From: Microbacterium aurantiacum
GTDB lineage: Bacteria; Actinomycetota; Actinomycetes; Actinomycetales; Microbacteriaceae
Reading direction: 5' to 3'
DNA: 64,000 nt
NCBI RefSeq assembly: GCF_021654035.1
Contig: NZ_JAJPDW010000001.1
Span: 248,001 to 312,000, forward strand
Positions 51,145-63,832 of the stretch are shown in pieces. Position numbers and translations under genes: made by a program. Position 1 is the first letter of the stretch. Each line of letters opens with the position of its first letter. The notes under the pieces were generated by a model, which did not search any database, had not been told where the DNA came from, and saw nothing but the letters and a program-made list of their open reading frames with translations.

Positions 51145-52671
51145 ATGAACAAGCGCACCGCACTCGGCGCGGCGTCCCTCGTCGCCGCGCTCACGCTCGC
51201 CGGCTGCTCCGCCGGTGAGAGCGTCGACATCGACGGCGCCGACAGCGTCGACGGCGACGTCCTCATCGCCGCGATCGGCGGCGAGCCCGACCAGCTCGAC
51301 CCGCAGCGCACCAGCTCGTACTTCGCCTTCGAGGTGCTGGAGAACGTCTTCGACACCCTCGTCGCCCCCGACGAGAACCTCGAGATGCAGCCCGCGCTCG
51401 CCGAGAGCTGGGAGGTCAGCGACGACCAGCTCACCTGGACCTTCGACCTCCGCGACGGCGTCACCTTCCACGACGGATCCGAGTTCACCAGCGAGGACGT
51501 CGTCTACTCGTACCGCCGCATCATCGACGAGCAGCTCGCCAACGCGTGGAAGTTCGCCGCGATCACCGACATCGCCGCTCCCGACGACGACACCGTCGTC
51601 ATCACCGTCGCCCAGCCCACCCCGAACCTGCTCAGCAACCTCGGCGGCTTCAAGGGCATGGCGATCGTGCAGCAGGAGAACGTCGAGTCGGGCGACATCA
51701 CCACCGCCCCGATCGGCACGGGTCCCTTCTCGGTCACCGGATACTCCTCGGGTGACCGCATCACCCTCGCCGCCAATTCCGACTACTGGGGCGGCGCCCC
51801 CGAGCTCGCCGGCGTCGAGTACCGCTTCATCTCCGAGCCCGCGACGGCCCTCGCCGCCCTCCGCGCCGGCGACATCCACTGGACCGACGTCGTGCCGCCC
51901 CAGCAGGTGAGCGAGCTCGAGTCGGACGACACCGTCCAGCTCGGCCTGACGCCCTCCAGCGACTACTGGTACCTCGCCCTCAACGAGGCGCGCGAGCCGT
52001 GGAACGACGTCCGCGTCCGCCAGGCGCTCGCCTACGCCATCGACCGCGACGCGATCGTCCAGGCCGTCAGCTACGGCACCGCGGCGCTCAACCAGCTCGC
52101 CATCCCGGAGCAGAGCGTCTGGTACACCGCCTACGACGAGTACTCCACCGACCTCGACACCGCCCAGGCCCTCCTCGACGAGGCCGGCTTCACCGGTGGC
52201 ACGCTCGACCTGCTTGCGACCTCGGACTACCCCGAGACCGTCACCGCCGCACAGATCATCGCGTCGAACCTCGAGCCCCTCGGGATCGACGTCGAGATCC
52301 GCCAGCCCGACTTCTCGACGTGGCTCGACGAGCAGAACACCGGCAACTTCGACATGCTCATGATGGGCTGGCTCGGCAACATCGACCCGGACGATTTCTA
52401 CTACGCCCAGCACCACAGCGACGGTGCCAGCAACGCACAGAAGTACTCCAACGCGGAGGTCGACGCGCTGCTGGACGCCGGACGCATCGAGACCGATCCC
52501 GAGGCGCGGAAGGAGCTGTACGCCCAGGCCGCGACGATCATCGCCGACGAGGTCAGCTACATCTACCTCTACAACCCCTCGGTCATCCAGGTCTGGTCCC
52601 CGGACGTGACCGGCTACACCACCCGCGCCGACCGCGCGATCCGCTTCGACGAGGCGTCGCTGGCCGACTGA
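51145..52671 (+). CDS. Dipeptide/oligopeptide-binding lipoprotein
   Basis: A 508-aa family 5 solute-binding protein with a signal peptide and lipobox (LTLAGCSAGE, Cys about 19) and family signatures DGVTFHDGSEFTSEDVVYSY (about 113-132) and RQALAYAIDRDAIVQAV (about 292-308). It captures peptides outside the membrane for the DppBCDF-type importer encoded directly downstream. First gene of the transport operon. Confidence 0.92.
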   Translation: MNKRTALGAASLVAALTLAGCSAGESVDIDGADSVDGDVLIAAIGGEPDQLDPQRTSSYFAFEVLENVFDTLVAPDENLEMQPALAESWEVSDDQLTWTFDLRDGVTFHDGSEFTSEDVVYSYRRIIDEQLANAWKFAAITDIAAPDDDTVVITVAQPTPNLLSNLGGFKGMAIVQQENVESGDITTAPIGTGPFSVTGYSSGDRITLAANSDYWGGAPELAGVEYRFISEPATALAALRAGDIHWTDVVPPQQVSELESDDTVQLGLTPSSDYWYLALNEAREPWNDVRVRQALAYAIDRDAIVQAVSYGTAALNQLAIPEQSVWYTAYDEYSTDLDTAQALLDEAGFTGGTLDLLATSDYPETVTAAQIIASNLEPLGIDVEIRQPDFSTWLDEQNTGNFDMLMMGWLGNIDPDDFYYAQHHSDGASNAQKYSNAEVDALLDAGRIETDPEARKELYAQAATIIADEVSYIYLYNPSVIQVWSPDVTGYTTRADRAIRFDEASLAD

Positions 52672-52737
52672 GCCGCGGCATCCCGAGCATCGCCGAAGAG
52701 CCCCCGCAGCACACGAAACCCGACGAGAGCAGACGAC

Positions 52738-53703
52738 ATGAGAATGAGACCCGCACGCATCGCGCGGTTCCTCGGCGTGCGTCTGCTCTCGTCGGCGATC
52801 GTGCTGCTGGGGGTGATGATCGTGGTGTTCGCCCTCATCCAGCTCGTCCCCGGCGACCCCGTGCGCCTCGCGCTCGGGACCCGCTACACCCCCGAGGCCT
52901 ACGAAGCTCTGCGTGCGGCATCCGGACTCGACCGTCCGCTGTGGGAGCAGTTCTTCGGCTATCTCGGAAGCGCCTTCACGGGCGACCTCGGGGTGAGCTT
53001 CCGCAACGGCCAGCCGGTGACCGTCACGCTCCTCGACCGGTTGCCGGCGACGATCTCGCTGGCGCTCGTCGGCCTCGTCATCGCGATCATCCTGTCGGTG
53101 CCCGCCGGCATCTACTCGGCGCTCCGCGAGGGTCGCCTGAGCGACGTGATCGTGCGGCTCACCAGCCAGTTCGGCGTCTCGATCCCCGACTTCTGGCTCG
53201 GGATGCTGCTCATCTCGCTGTTCTCCGTCACCCTCGGCCTGCTCCCCGCGAGCGGGTACGTCGCGTTCGGCGAGGACCCGGCGGGGTGGCTGCGCCAAGT
53301 GCTCCTCCCGGGCCTGACGGTCGGACTCGTGGCGGGCGCGATCATGACCCGCTACATCCGCGCCGCCGTCATCGACGTCGCCTCGTCCGGGTACGTCCGC
53401 ACCGCGGTGTCGAAGGGCCTGCCGCGCCACATCGTGACGTTCCGCCACATCGTCCGCGGCGCCCTGGTCCCGGTGCTCACGATCGCCGGCATCCAGCTCG
53501 CGACGATCCTCGGCGGAGTCGTCGTCGTCGAGGTCGTCTTCGCCTGGCCCGGTCTCGGCCGCCTCGTCTACGAGGCCGTCGCCGCCCGCGACTACCCGCT
53601 CATCCAGGGCGCCGTGCTGCTGGTGGCGGTGATGTTCATCATCGTGAACCTCATCGTCGACGTCCTCTACGCCATCGCCGACCCGAGGATCCGCGTCTCA
53701 TGA
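52738..53703 (+). CDS. Dipeptide ABC importer permease (DppB-like)
   Basis: A 321-aa permease with six transmembrane helices. It has the conserved N-terminal segment VLLGVMIVVFALIQLVPGDPVRLALG (about 21-46) and the family EAA-like loop YVRTAVSKGLPRHIVTFRHIVRGALVPV. Its stop overlaps the DppC start by 4 nt. The start is ATG 52738. Confidence 0.93.
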   Translation: MRMRPARIARFLGVRLLSSAIVLLGVMIVVFALIQLVPGDPVRLALGTRYTPEAYEALRAASGLDRPLWEQFFGYLGSAFTGDLGVSFRNGQPVTVTLLDRLPATISLALVGLVIAIILSVPAGIYSALREGRLSDVIVRLTSQFGVSIPDFWLGMLLISLFSVTLGLLPASGYVAFGEDPAGWLRQVLLPGLTVGLVAGAIMTRYIRAAVIDVASSGYVRTAVSKGLPRHIVTFRHIVRGALVPVLTIAGIQLATILGGVVVVEVVFAWPGLGRLVYEAVAARDYPLIQGAVLLVAVMFIIVNLIVDVLYAIADPRIRVS

Positions 53704-54602
53704 GCGTCGACCAGCTGAGCTCCCCGACCCCCGCCGCCGCGAGCGGGCGGACCCCCGCCTGGCGCCTGCTGCTGGCGAACCCCGTGACCGTCACGAGTTC
53801 GGCGGTGCTGCTCGTCATCATCGTCGCCTCGGTGTTCTCCGGCATCCTCGCCCCCTACGGCATCAACGACATCGACGTCGCGAACGCCCTCCAGCCCCCG
53901 AGTGCCGCGCACTGGTTCGGCACCGACGAGCTCGGCCGCGACGTCTTCTCGCGCGTGCTCGTCGCAGGCTCGACCTCCCTGTCGATCGCCGTGGTCGCGG
54001 TGCTGTTCGCCCTCGTCCTGGGCCTCGCCATCGGCGCGGTCGCGGGCTACCGCGGCGGATGGGCGGATGCCGCGCTCATGCGCGTCGTCGACGTCATGTT
54101 CGCCTTCCCCGTGCTGCTGCTGGCGCTGGCGATCGTGGCGATCTTCCAGCCCGGGCAGCTGACGACGATGATCGCGATCGGCGTCGTCTACACCCCGATC
54201 TTCGCCCGCGTCGCCCGCGCGAGCGCCCTGTCGGTGCGGACCTCGCCCTTCGTGCAGGTGTCGCAGACGATGGGGACGCCCGGCTGGTCGATCCTCTTCC
54301 GCCACGTTCTGCCGAACATCTCGGGGCCGATCGTTGTGCAGACCTCGCTCTCGCTGGCGTTCGCGATCCTGTCCGAGGCGGCGCTGTCGTTCCTCGGCCT
54401 CGGCATCCAGCCGCCCGCCCCGTCGTGGGGCGGCATGCTCTTCACCGCGCAGGGCTTCCTCGGCCAGGCCTGGTGGATGAGCGTCTTCCCGGGAGCGGCG
54501 ATCTTCGTCACCGCGCTGGCGTTCAACCTCGTCGGCGACGGCCTGCGCGACGTGCTCGACCCCCGACAGCGGAGCCTCATCGAGGCGAGGAGGGCGCGAT
54601 GA
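53700..54602 (+). CDS. Dipeptide ABC importer permease (DppC-like)
   Basis: A 300-aa permease. Its N-terminal Pro/Ser-rich tail precedes six helices. Family motifs include HWFGTDELGRDVFSRVLVAGSTSLSIA (about 72-98) and SEAALSFLGLGIQPPAPSWGGML (about 225-247). ATG 53700 overlaps the DppB stop, and its own stop overlaps the ATPase start. Confidence 0.93.
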   Translation: MSVDQLSSPTPAAASGRTPAWRLLLANPVTVTSSAVLLVIIVASVFSGILAPYGINDIDVANALQPPSAAHWFGTDELGRDVFSRVLVAGSTSLSIAVVAVLFALVLGLAIGAVAGYRGGWADAALMRVVDVMFAFPVLLLALAIVAIFQPGQLTTMIAIGVVYTPIFARVARASALSVRTSPFVQVSQTMGTPGWSILFRHVLPNISGPIVVQTSLSLAFAILSEAALSFLGLGIQPPAPSWGGMLFTAQGFLGQAWWMSVFPGAAIFVTALAFNLVGDGLRDVLDPRQRSLIEARRAR

Positions 54603-56230
54603 GCGCGAACGTGCTGAGCGTGCGGGACCTGCGGGTCTCGATCGGACCGCGCGAGATCGTCCACGGCATCGACTTCGACGTCGCCGACGGGCAGACCCTC
54701 GGGATCGTCGGCGAATCCGGGTCGGGGAAGACCATGTCGGTGCTCGCCGCCACGGGGCTCATCGACGCCCCCGGGGCGCGGGTGTCGGGGTCGAGCATCC
54801 TCCTCCCCGCCTCGGGATCGGATGCCGGTGACACGGAGCTCGTCGGAGCCTCGGAGCGGACCCTCCGCCGCGTCCACGGCGACCGCATCGGGTTCGTCTT
54901 CCAGGACCCCTCGACGTCGCTGAACCCGTTCCTCACGATCGGTCGCCAGATCACCGAGTCGCTCGAGGTGCACCGACGTCTGACCGGGAAGGCGGCGCGA
55001 ACCCGCGCGATCGACCTCCTCGAGGCCGTCGGTCTGCCGAACCCCGACGAGCGCGTCGATGCCTATCCGCACCAGTTCTCCGGTGGCCAGCGGCAGCGCG
55101 CGATGATCGCGATCGCCCTCGCGTGCGACCCGGCGCTCTTGATCGCGGATGAGCCGACCACCGCGCTCGATGTGACCACCCAGGCGCAGATCCTCGAACT
55201 CGTCCGCGACCTGCAGCGCGAGCGCGGCACCGCGGTGGTGTGGATCAGTCACGACCTCGGCGTCATCGGGCAGGTCGCCGACGACGTGCTCGTCCTTCGC
55301 CAGGGAGCCGCGCTCGAGCAGCGCCCCGCGGGCGACCTCTACGCCGACCCGCAGCACGACTACACGCGCGAGCTTCTGCGCGCCCGGCCGCGGATCGTCG
55401 CCGGGGCGGGCCCCGCCGCGCCCGCGGCATCCGCTCCTCTGCTGGAGGTGCAGGGACTCGACGTGTCCTTCACCATCTCGACCCCGACCGGGCATCGGAG
55501 CATCCACGCCGTCGACGACGTCTCGTTCACGCTCGACCGCGGCACGACGCTCGCGCTCGTGGGGGAGTCCGGGTCGGGCAAGTCGACGATCGCGGGTGCG
55601 CTCACCGGGCTCGTGACGCCCCGCGCGGGGACGGCGACGCTCGCCGGCTCCGACGTGCTGCGCGCCTCGCGGCGTGACCGGCGCCGCATCGCGATGGTGT
55701 TCCAGGACCCCTTCGCCTCGCTCGACCCGCGCCGGAGCGTCGGCGATGCGATCGCCGAGCCCCTGCGGGTGCACCGTCTCGTTTCCGGGGGAGGGCGCGG
55801 GCGGGAGAAGCGGGTCGCGGAGCTGCTCGACCTCGTCGGGTTGCCGGGGGCGTTCGCGACCCGGTTCCCGCACGAGCTCTCCGGCGGTCAGCGCCAGCGG
55901 ATCTCGATCGCGCGGGCGCTCGCGCTCGAGCCGGAGCTGATCATCCTCGACGAGGCGACCGCGTCGCTCGACGTCTCGGTGCAGGCGCACGTGCTCGAGC
56001 TCCTTCGGCGCCTCCAGCGCGAGCAGGACCTCACCTATCTCTTCATCGCCCACGACCTCGCGATCGTGCAGGAGATGAGCCACGCCGTCGTGGTGCTGAA
56101 GGAGGGGAAGGCCGTGGAGGCGGCATCCTCCGCGGAGCTCTTCGCGAACCCGCGCGAGGAGTACACGCGGCGCCTCCTGGACGCAGTGCCGCCGGAGGTC
56201 CCGCGCGCGGCGCGCACCCGCGAGGGCTGA
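54599..56230 (+). CDS. Fused dipeptide ABC ATPases (DppD-DppF in one chain)
   Basis: A 543-aa protein with two ABC domains. The first has Walker A GESGSGKT (about residues 38-45) and signature [12 protein letters not shown] (about 160-171). The second, after a Pro/Ala linker near 270-280, has GESGSGKS (about 322-329) and signature [15 protein letters not shown]. It energises import by the two permeases; the fusion replaces separate DppD and DppF. ATG 54599 overlaps the DppC stop by 4 nt. Confidence 0.93.
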   Translation: MSANVLSVRDLRVSIGPREIVHGIDFDVADGQTLGIVGESGSGKTMSVLAATGLIDAPGARVSGSSILLPASGSDAGDTELVGASERTLRRVHGDRIGFVFQDPSTSLNPFLTIGRQITESLEVHRRLTGKAARTRAIDLLEAVGLPNPDERVDAYPHQFSGGQRQRAMIAIALACDPALLIADEPTTALDVTTQAQILELVRDLQRERGTAVVWISHDLGVIGQVADDVLVLRQGAALEQRPAGDLYADPQHDYTRELLRARPRIVAGAGPAAPAASAPLLEVQGLDVSFTISTPTGHRSIHAVDDVSFTLDRGTTLALVGESGSGKSTIAGALTGLVTPRAGTATLAGSDVLRASRRDRRRIAMVFQDPFASLDPRRSVGDAIAEPLRVHRLVSGGGRGREKRVAELLDLVGLPGAFATRFPHELSGGQRQRISIARALALEPELIILDEATASLDVSVQAHVLELLRRLQREQDLTYLFIAHDLAIVQEMSHAVVVLKEGKAVEAASSAELFANPREEYTRRLLDAVPPEVPRAARTREG

Positions 56231-56265
56231 GGCCGGACGCCCGCGCCGGGCTCGGCACCGTCCGT

Positions 56266-57147
56266 TCAGAAGACGATCGTGTGGTTCCCGTGCCGGATGA
56301 CGCGGTCCTGGGCGTGCCACAGCACCGCACGGGAGAGCACCTGGCGCTCGACATCCGCTCCGCGACGCGCGAGCTCCGACGCCGAGTCGGCGTGCGTGAC
56401 CCGGACCGTGTCCTGCTCGATGATCGGACCCTCGTCGAGGTCGGACGTGACGTAGTGGCTGGTCGCGCCGATGAGCTTGACGCCGCGTTCCTTGGCCTTG
56501 CGGTACGGCTCGGCGCCGATGAACGCCGGGAGGAAGGAGTGGTGGATGTTGATCACCGGCACCCCGAGCTCGCGGAGGAAGTCGCCCGAGAGGATCTGCA
56601 TGTACCGGGCGAGGACCACGAAGTCGACGTTGCCCTGCAGCAGCTCGAGGATCTTCGCCTCCGATGCGCTCTTGTCGGGACCCTTCACCGAGGGGACGTG
56701 GAAGAACGGCACGCCGAACGAGCGGACGTCCTCGGCCGACGTGGTGTGATTCGAGATCACCATCGGCACGGTGACGGGGAGGTCGCCGCGGCGGTGGCGC
56801 CACAGCAGGTCGAGGAGGCAGTGGTCCTGCTGGGAGGCGAGGATCGCCATGCGCTTGGGAACCGACTGGTCGGTCACCGACCACTGCAGGTCGAAGCCGT
56901 CGCCGAGGGTGCGGGCGAGGTCGGCCTCGATCTCGGGGAGCGCGGCGGTCAGGTTCTGCCGGTGGAACACCACGCGCTGGAAGTAGTCGCCGCCGACCGG
57001 GTCGTTCGAGTACTGGTCGAACGCGACGATGTTGCCGTCGTGCCGGGTGATCAGCGCCGACACCGCCGCGACGATGCCGGGGCGGTCGGTGCCGTGGACG
57101 ATGAGGCAGGCGTGGTCGGGTGCGAGGTGCGGGAGGGGCGCGGCCAT
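56266..57147 (-). CDS. purU: Formyltetrahydrofolate deformylase
   Basis: A 293-aa enzyme hydrolysing 10-formyl-THF to THF and formate. An N-terminal ACT domain (about 10-85; CLIVHGTDRPGIVAAVSAL) precedes the formyltransferase-like domain with INIHHSFLPAF (about 230-240; catalytic His) and the Asp in SDLDEGPIIEQD. In aromatic-degrading bacteria purU accompanies THF-dependent O-demethylases to recycle one-carbon units. A broken O-demethylase-like gene and pobA lie a few kb away. Confidence 0.93.
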   Translation of the reverse strand: MAAPLPHLAPDHACLIVHGTDRPGIVAAVSALITRHDGNIVAFDQYSNDPVGGDYFQRVVFHRQNLTAALPEIEADLARTLGDGFDLQWSVTDQSVPKRMAILASQQDHCLLDLLWRHRRGDLPVTVPMVISNHTTSAEDVRSFGVPFFHVPSVKGPDKSASEAKILELLQGNVDFVVLARYMQILSGDFLRELGVPVINIHHSFLPAFIGAEPYRKAKERGVKLIGATSHYVTSDLDEGPIIEQDTVRVTHADSASELARRGADVERQVLSRAVLWHAQDRVIRHGNHTIVF

Positions 57148-57216
57148 TGTTCGATTCTGCCAGTCCCTCTCCGCACCGCCGCATCCGCGCCCGCGCCGTT
57201 GCCGTCCCCTCGTTGG

Positions 57217-57289
57217 CCGCGAGACTGCATCCTGCCGACGAGACTGCGTGCACGGCGTGCAGTCTCGACCGGAAGATGCAGTCTCGCGG
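57217..57289. repeat. Inverted-repeat element I (CGAGACTGC family)
   Basis: CCGCGAGACTGCATC (57217-57231) mirrors GATGCAGTCTCGCGG (57275-57289) over 15 bp. Inside, CGAGACTGC (57239-57247) mirrors GCAGTCTCG (57259-57267). The 8-mer GAGACTGC is thus present four times, two in each orientation. The element abuts the stop codon of the MFS gene. A second copy (J) is at 59155-59221. Confidence 0.85.
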
Positions 57290-60613
<3,324 letters not shown>

Positions 60614-60630
60614 GAGGGCAAGATGGGGGG

Positions 60631-60798
60631 ATGGACATTCGAGTGCTCGTGGCCGTCGGGGCCACCGCGGTGATGATGGCATCGATCGGGTTCGTGATGT
60701 CGATGGTGATCCTCAGCCTGGTCACCGGTGACAGCCTGAGCTTCACCGGCGGGCACAGCGAGGCGCTCGCCGCCGTCGCGGCGGTCGCCCGCGCCTGA
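60631..60798 (+). CDS. 55-aa single-pass membrane miniprotein
   Basis: Encodes MDIRVLVAVGATAVMMASIG, then FVMSMVILSLV and a small polar tail (TGDSLSFTGGHSEALAA...ARA): one long or two short transmembrane segments. The ATG is preceded by a G-rich run (GGGGGG) 17 nt after the truncated ATPase stop. It is convergent with pobA. No family recognised; codon use looks coding, but it could be a leftover of the same deleted region. Confidence 0.5.
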   Translation: MDIRVLVAVGATAVMMASIGFVMSMVILSLVTGDSLSFTGGHSEALAAVAAVARA

Positions 60799-60818
60799 TC
60801 CCCCTCCCGAGGAGCCGC

Positions 60819-62015
60819 TCAGTCCATCGAGGCGAGCGGCCACCCGGTGTACGCCTCGGCGAGGTAGGTCATGCCCGCCTCGGACTCCACGACGCTGCGG
60901 AGCTCGCCCACCTGACGGCGTCGGTCGAAGGGCGTCGCCTCGTCGGTGGTGTGGAGCATCGAGGTCATCCACCACGAGAAGTGCTGCGCCTTCCAGATCC
61001 GCCGGGATGCCGCCTCCGCGAACGCATCGATCAGGTGCGCGTCGCCGTGGAGGATGAGGGCCTGCAGGGCCTGGTTCAGCAGCACCACGTCGGCCACGGC
61101 CAGGTTCATGCCCTTCGCGCCCGTCGGCGGGACGGTGTGCGCGGCATCTCCGACGATCGCCGCACGACCGCGTCGGAGCTCGTACGCCACGAAGCTCCGG
61201 AAGCGCAGCACGTCGCGCTGGAAGATCGGGCCCTCCTTCAGCGTCGTGCCGGGGACGCGGCGCTGCAGGTTCTCCCACACCTCTTCTTCGCTCAGCGCAT
61301 TCGGGTCGGCATCCGGATCGCACTGGAAGTACATCCGCTGGACCGTGGCGCTGCGCTGACTGATGAGCGCGAAGCCGTCGGGGGAGTTGGAGTAGATGAG
61401 CTCCTCGGCGCTCGGGGGCGCTTCGGTGAGGATGCCGAACCACGCGAACGGGTACTCGCGGAAGTAGCCGCCCGTGCTCGAGCCGGTGACGGCGGCGCGC
61501 ACGACGCTGCGTGATCCGTCGGCTCCGACGACGAAGTCCGCCGTGATCTCGAGGGCTTCACCGTCGGCGGTGCGGGCGTGCACGACCGGGTGGTCGGAGT
61601 CGACGCCGTCGACACCGTCGACGCTCACGCCGAAGCGGAGGTCCTGCCCTGCGGCGAGGCGGGCGGCGATGAGGTCCTTCAGTACCTCGTGCTGCGGGTA
61701 GAGCCAGACGCTCCGCCCGGTGAGGCTCGGGAAGTCGATGCGGTGACCGGCGCCCTCGAAGCGCAGCTCGATGCCGTCGTGGCGGTTGCCGACGGTGCGG
61801 GCGCGGCTGTGCTCGCCGAGCCGGTCGAGCACCTCGACGGTGCCCTGCTCCAGGATGCCGGCGCGGATGGTGGTCTCGATCTCGTCGCGTGTGCGCTGGT
61901 CGACGACGACCGAGTCGATGCCGGCCTCGTCCAGCAGGTGCGACAGGAGCAGGCCCGCGGGTCCGGCGCCGACGATGGCGACCTGCGTGCGGACGGCGGT
62001 GGGGGCGGCGGTCAT
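60819..62015 (-). CDS. pobA: 4-hydroxybenzoate 3-monooxygenase
   Basis: A 398-aa group A flavoprotein hydroxylase converting 4-hydroxybenzoate to protocatechuate. It has VAIVGAGPAGLLLSHLLDEAG (about 13-33), ADFVVGADGSRS (about 164-175) and GDAAHTVPPTGAKGMNLAVADV (about 290-311). ATG 62015 has AAGGAGA upstream. It is directly downstream of an IclR regulator with a 15-bp palindrome in between. No ring-cleavage genes are in the window. Confidence 0.93.
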   Translation of the reverse strand: MTAAPTAVRTQVAIVGAGPAGLLLSHLLDEAGIDSVVVDQRTRDEIETTIRAGILEQGTVEVLDRLGEHSRARTVGNRHDGIELRFEGAGHRIDFPSLTGRSVWLYPQHEVLKDLIAARLAAGQDLRFGVSVDGVDGVDSDHPVVHARTADGEALEITADFVVGADGSRSVVRAAVTGSSTGGYFREYPFAWFGILTEAPPSAEELIYSNSPDGFALISQRSATVQRMYFQCDPDADPNALSEEEVWENLQRRVPGTTLKEGPIFQRDVLRFRSFVAYELRRGRAAIVGDAAHTVPPTGAKGMNLAVADVVLLNQALQALILHGDAHLIDAFAEAASRRIWKAQHFSWWMTSMLHTTDEATPFDRRRQVGELRSVVESEAGMTYLAEAYTGWPLASMD

Positions 62016-62084
62016 GGGTGTCTCCTTCGACTCCGGGACGATGGGCCCATTGTGCGGAGCGTCGCGCAGGATGCGCCGGATGAC

Positions 62085-62099
62085 TCCCGTTGAACGGGA
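62085..62099. promoter_or_regulatory. 15-bp palindrome upstream of pobA
   Basis: TCCCGTT-G-AACGGGA is a perfect palindrome with one central base, the geometry of many IclR-family operators. It lies 70 bp before the pobA ATG and just beyond the IclR stop, so it is the probable binding site of that regulator. Confidence 0.65.
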
Positions 62100-62111
62100 T
62101 TCTGCTCTCGG

Positions 62112-62873
62112 TCAGCCGCGGAAGCCGAGGGCGCGCTCGATCTCGCGCTTGCCCGCGTGCAGTTCCACGAGCGCCGGTTCGACGGGCGCGTCCCGCCGGA
62201 GGACGACCGACAGCGCCGCCACCACCTGACCGGTCTCATCGCGCACCGGGACGGCGACGCCGGTGGAGACGGCCTCGATGAACCCGCGGGCGACGGCGTG
62301 CCCGAGGGAGCGCACCTCGGCGAGCTTCCGCCGGAGGGCGGCGGGGTCGGTGATCGTCTCCCGCGTCAGCGGCGGCAGGGGGGAGGAGAGGATGCGCTCC
62401 TGCAGATCGTGGTCGCCGAAGGCCAGGAGCACCAGGCCCGACGACGAGGCGTGCAGGGGGAGGCGCCCGGCCACGCGCGTGACGTTGGATCCGGATGCCG
62501 GCCCCGACAGTCTCTCCAGGAACAGCGCCTCGTCCTGCTCCAGGATCGCCAGCTGCGTGTGCTCGCGGATCCGGGCCTGGACCCGCTCCATCGCCGGCAT
62601 TGCGGATTGGCGGAGGCGGAGGGCCTGGGAGGAGCGCGTGGCGAGCTCCCACAGGCGCATGCCGATGCGCACGCGCCGGTCGTCGTCGCGCTCGAGCAGT
62701 CCGCTCTCGACGAGCTCGCCGACGATCCGGTGCGCGCTCGAGCTCGGCAGTCCCGCCCGCCGCCCGATCTCGGCGGCGGTCTGCGCCGTCCGGGTCGGCG
62801 TGAAGGTCTCGAGGACCCGCACGAGGCGGTCGGTCACCGAGTCGCCGGAGGAGGAGTTCGCCACGTCCGCCAT
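62112..62873 (-). CDS. IclR-family regulator (PobR/PcaR-like)
   Basis: A 253-aa protein with an N-terminal winged helix (residues 12-75; TAAEIGRRAGLPSSSAHRIVGELVESGLL) and a C-terminal IclR effector domain (about 80-250; LHASSSGLVLLAFG, GFIEAVSTGVAVPVRDETGQVVAALSVV). IclR regulators of this shape respond to aromatic acids and often activate pob/pca genes. ATG 62873. pobA follows after 96 bp containing a candidate operator. Confidence 0.9.
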   Translation of the reverse strand: MADVANSSSGDSVTDRLVRVLETFTPTRTAQTAAEIGRRAGLPSSSAHRIVGELVESGLLERDDDRRVRIGMRLWELATRSSQALRLRQSAMPAMERVQARIREHTQLAILEQDEALFLERLSGPASGSNVTRVAGRLPLHASSSGLVLLAFGDHDLQERILSSPLPPLTRETITDPAALRRKLAEVRSLGHAVARGFIEAVSTGVAVPVRDETGQVVAALSVVLRRDAPVEPALVELHAGKREIERALGFRG

Positions 62874-62925
62874 CGTCCCACGACGGTCGACGCGCAGCCG
62901 GCGACCGATCCGCCGTGGCGGCTGC

Positions 62926-63822
62926 TCAGCCCTGCGGGTAGATCGAGCGGTCGTCCGTGCCGGCGGTGCCGGGTGTCGTGCGACGGGGGCTCTGCCGCCG
63001 CTGCACCGCGTACTCACCGCCCTGGCGTCCGCCGAAGGGGCGCCCGTGGTCGGCGAATTCCTCGCGGAAGAACGCCAGACGCCACGGCCCCATCTCCATC
63101 CGCGCTCCCGTGCGGAGGATCCGTCGCTTCTCCGGCGGCCGGCCGGGTTCGGGCGCGCTGCCCCCGCCGACCTCCTCGATCGCGTACAGGATGTACTCGT
63201 CGCCCCGTTCGTGCCGGATCTCGGCGTGGAGCGGGGCGAGGCCGTCCAGCACCAGGTCGCACGCGGCATCCGACCCGATGGTCACTCGATCGGCGGTGAG
63301 GTCGAACTCGCGCGGGCGGCGACCGTCCCACGTGGTCGAGCCCACCGCGAAGATCAGCCGCGGCCGGCCCGATCCCGGGAGGTAGTGCGTCGTTGTGACG
63401 CGTCGCTGGACGAAGCGGTTGAGCGTCGGGGCGAGGGGCAGCATCGTCGTCGGGGGCGGAGCGATCATGGTCGCCGCGCGATCCTTCCGACGCCGCAGGA
63501 GCGGGGCGAGCGCGGACGGACTGCCGACCCGCACGTACGGCGACCCCGTGATTGCCCGCTGCACCGCGCTCCGCTGCACGTTGCCGAGCGCGAGGATGGG
63601 GCCGTCCGGCCCGTCCACGCGGACCGAGATGCCACGGTCGGCGAGTCCCTTGCCGACGACGTCGAGGTCGCGGAGGGAGCGGCGGCCGTTCCCGGGCAAC
63701 CGCGTCGGATCGCTGACGTACACGACGACCTCGGTGCCCGACGCGCGCACCGTGGCCTCGAAGGGCACGCCGTCGCCGGTGACGACCTCCGCCAGGGCGA
63801 GGTCGATGTCCAGGCGGATCAT
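62926..63822 (-). CDS. FHA-domain protein
   Basis: A 298-aa protein. The N-terminal half (about 1-130) has no recognised domain but is beta-rich. A linker leads to a C-terminal FHA domain (about 190-265) with the phosphothreonine-binding pattern VTIGSDAACDLVLDGLAPLHAEI, a variant of GRS...SRxH in which the usual Ser-x-x-His is present as LAPLHAEI. It probably docks on phosphorylated partners in the cytoplasm. ATG 63822 lies 10 nt after the stop of the partial gene, so they form an operon. Confidence 0.82.
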   Translation of the reverse strand: MIRLDIDLALAEVVTGDGVPFEATVRASGTEVVVYVSDPTRLPGNGRRSLRDLDVVGKGLADRGISVRVDGPDGPILALGNVQRSAVQRAITGSPYVRVGSPSALAPLLRRRKDRAATMIAPPPTTMLPLAPTLNRFVQRRVTTTHYLPGSGRPRLIFAVGSTTWDGRRPREFDLTADRVTIGSDAACDLVLDGLAPLHAEIRHERGDEYILYAIEEVGGGSAPEPGRPPEKRRILRTGARMEMGPWRLAFFREEFADHGRPFGGRQGGEYAVQRRQSPRRTTPGTAGTDDRSIYPQG

Positions 63823-63832
63823 CGCCGGAGGC

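Noticed and set aside
54188..57253. A reverse-strand open frame of about 1,000 codons over the dipeptide ATPase gene
   Set aside because: The forward strand encodes a textbook double ABC ATPase here; the reverse frame has no recognisable domain and is a compositional shadow.
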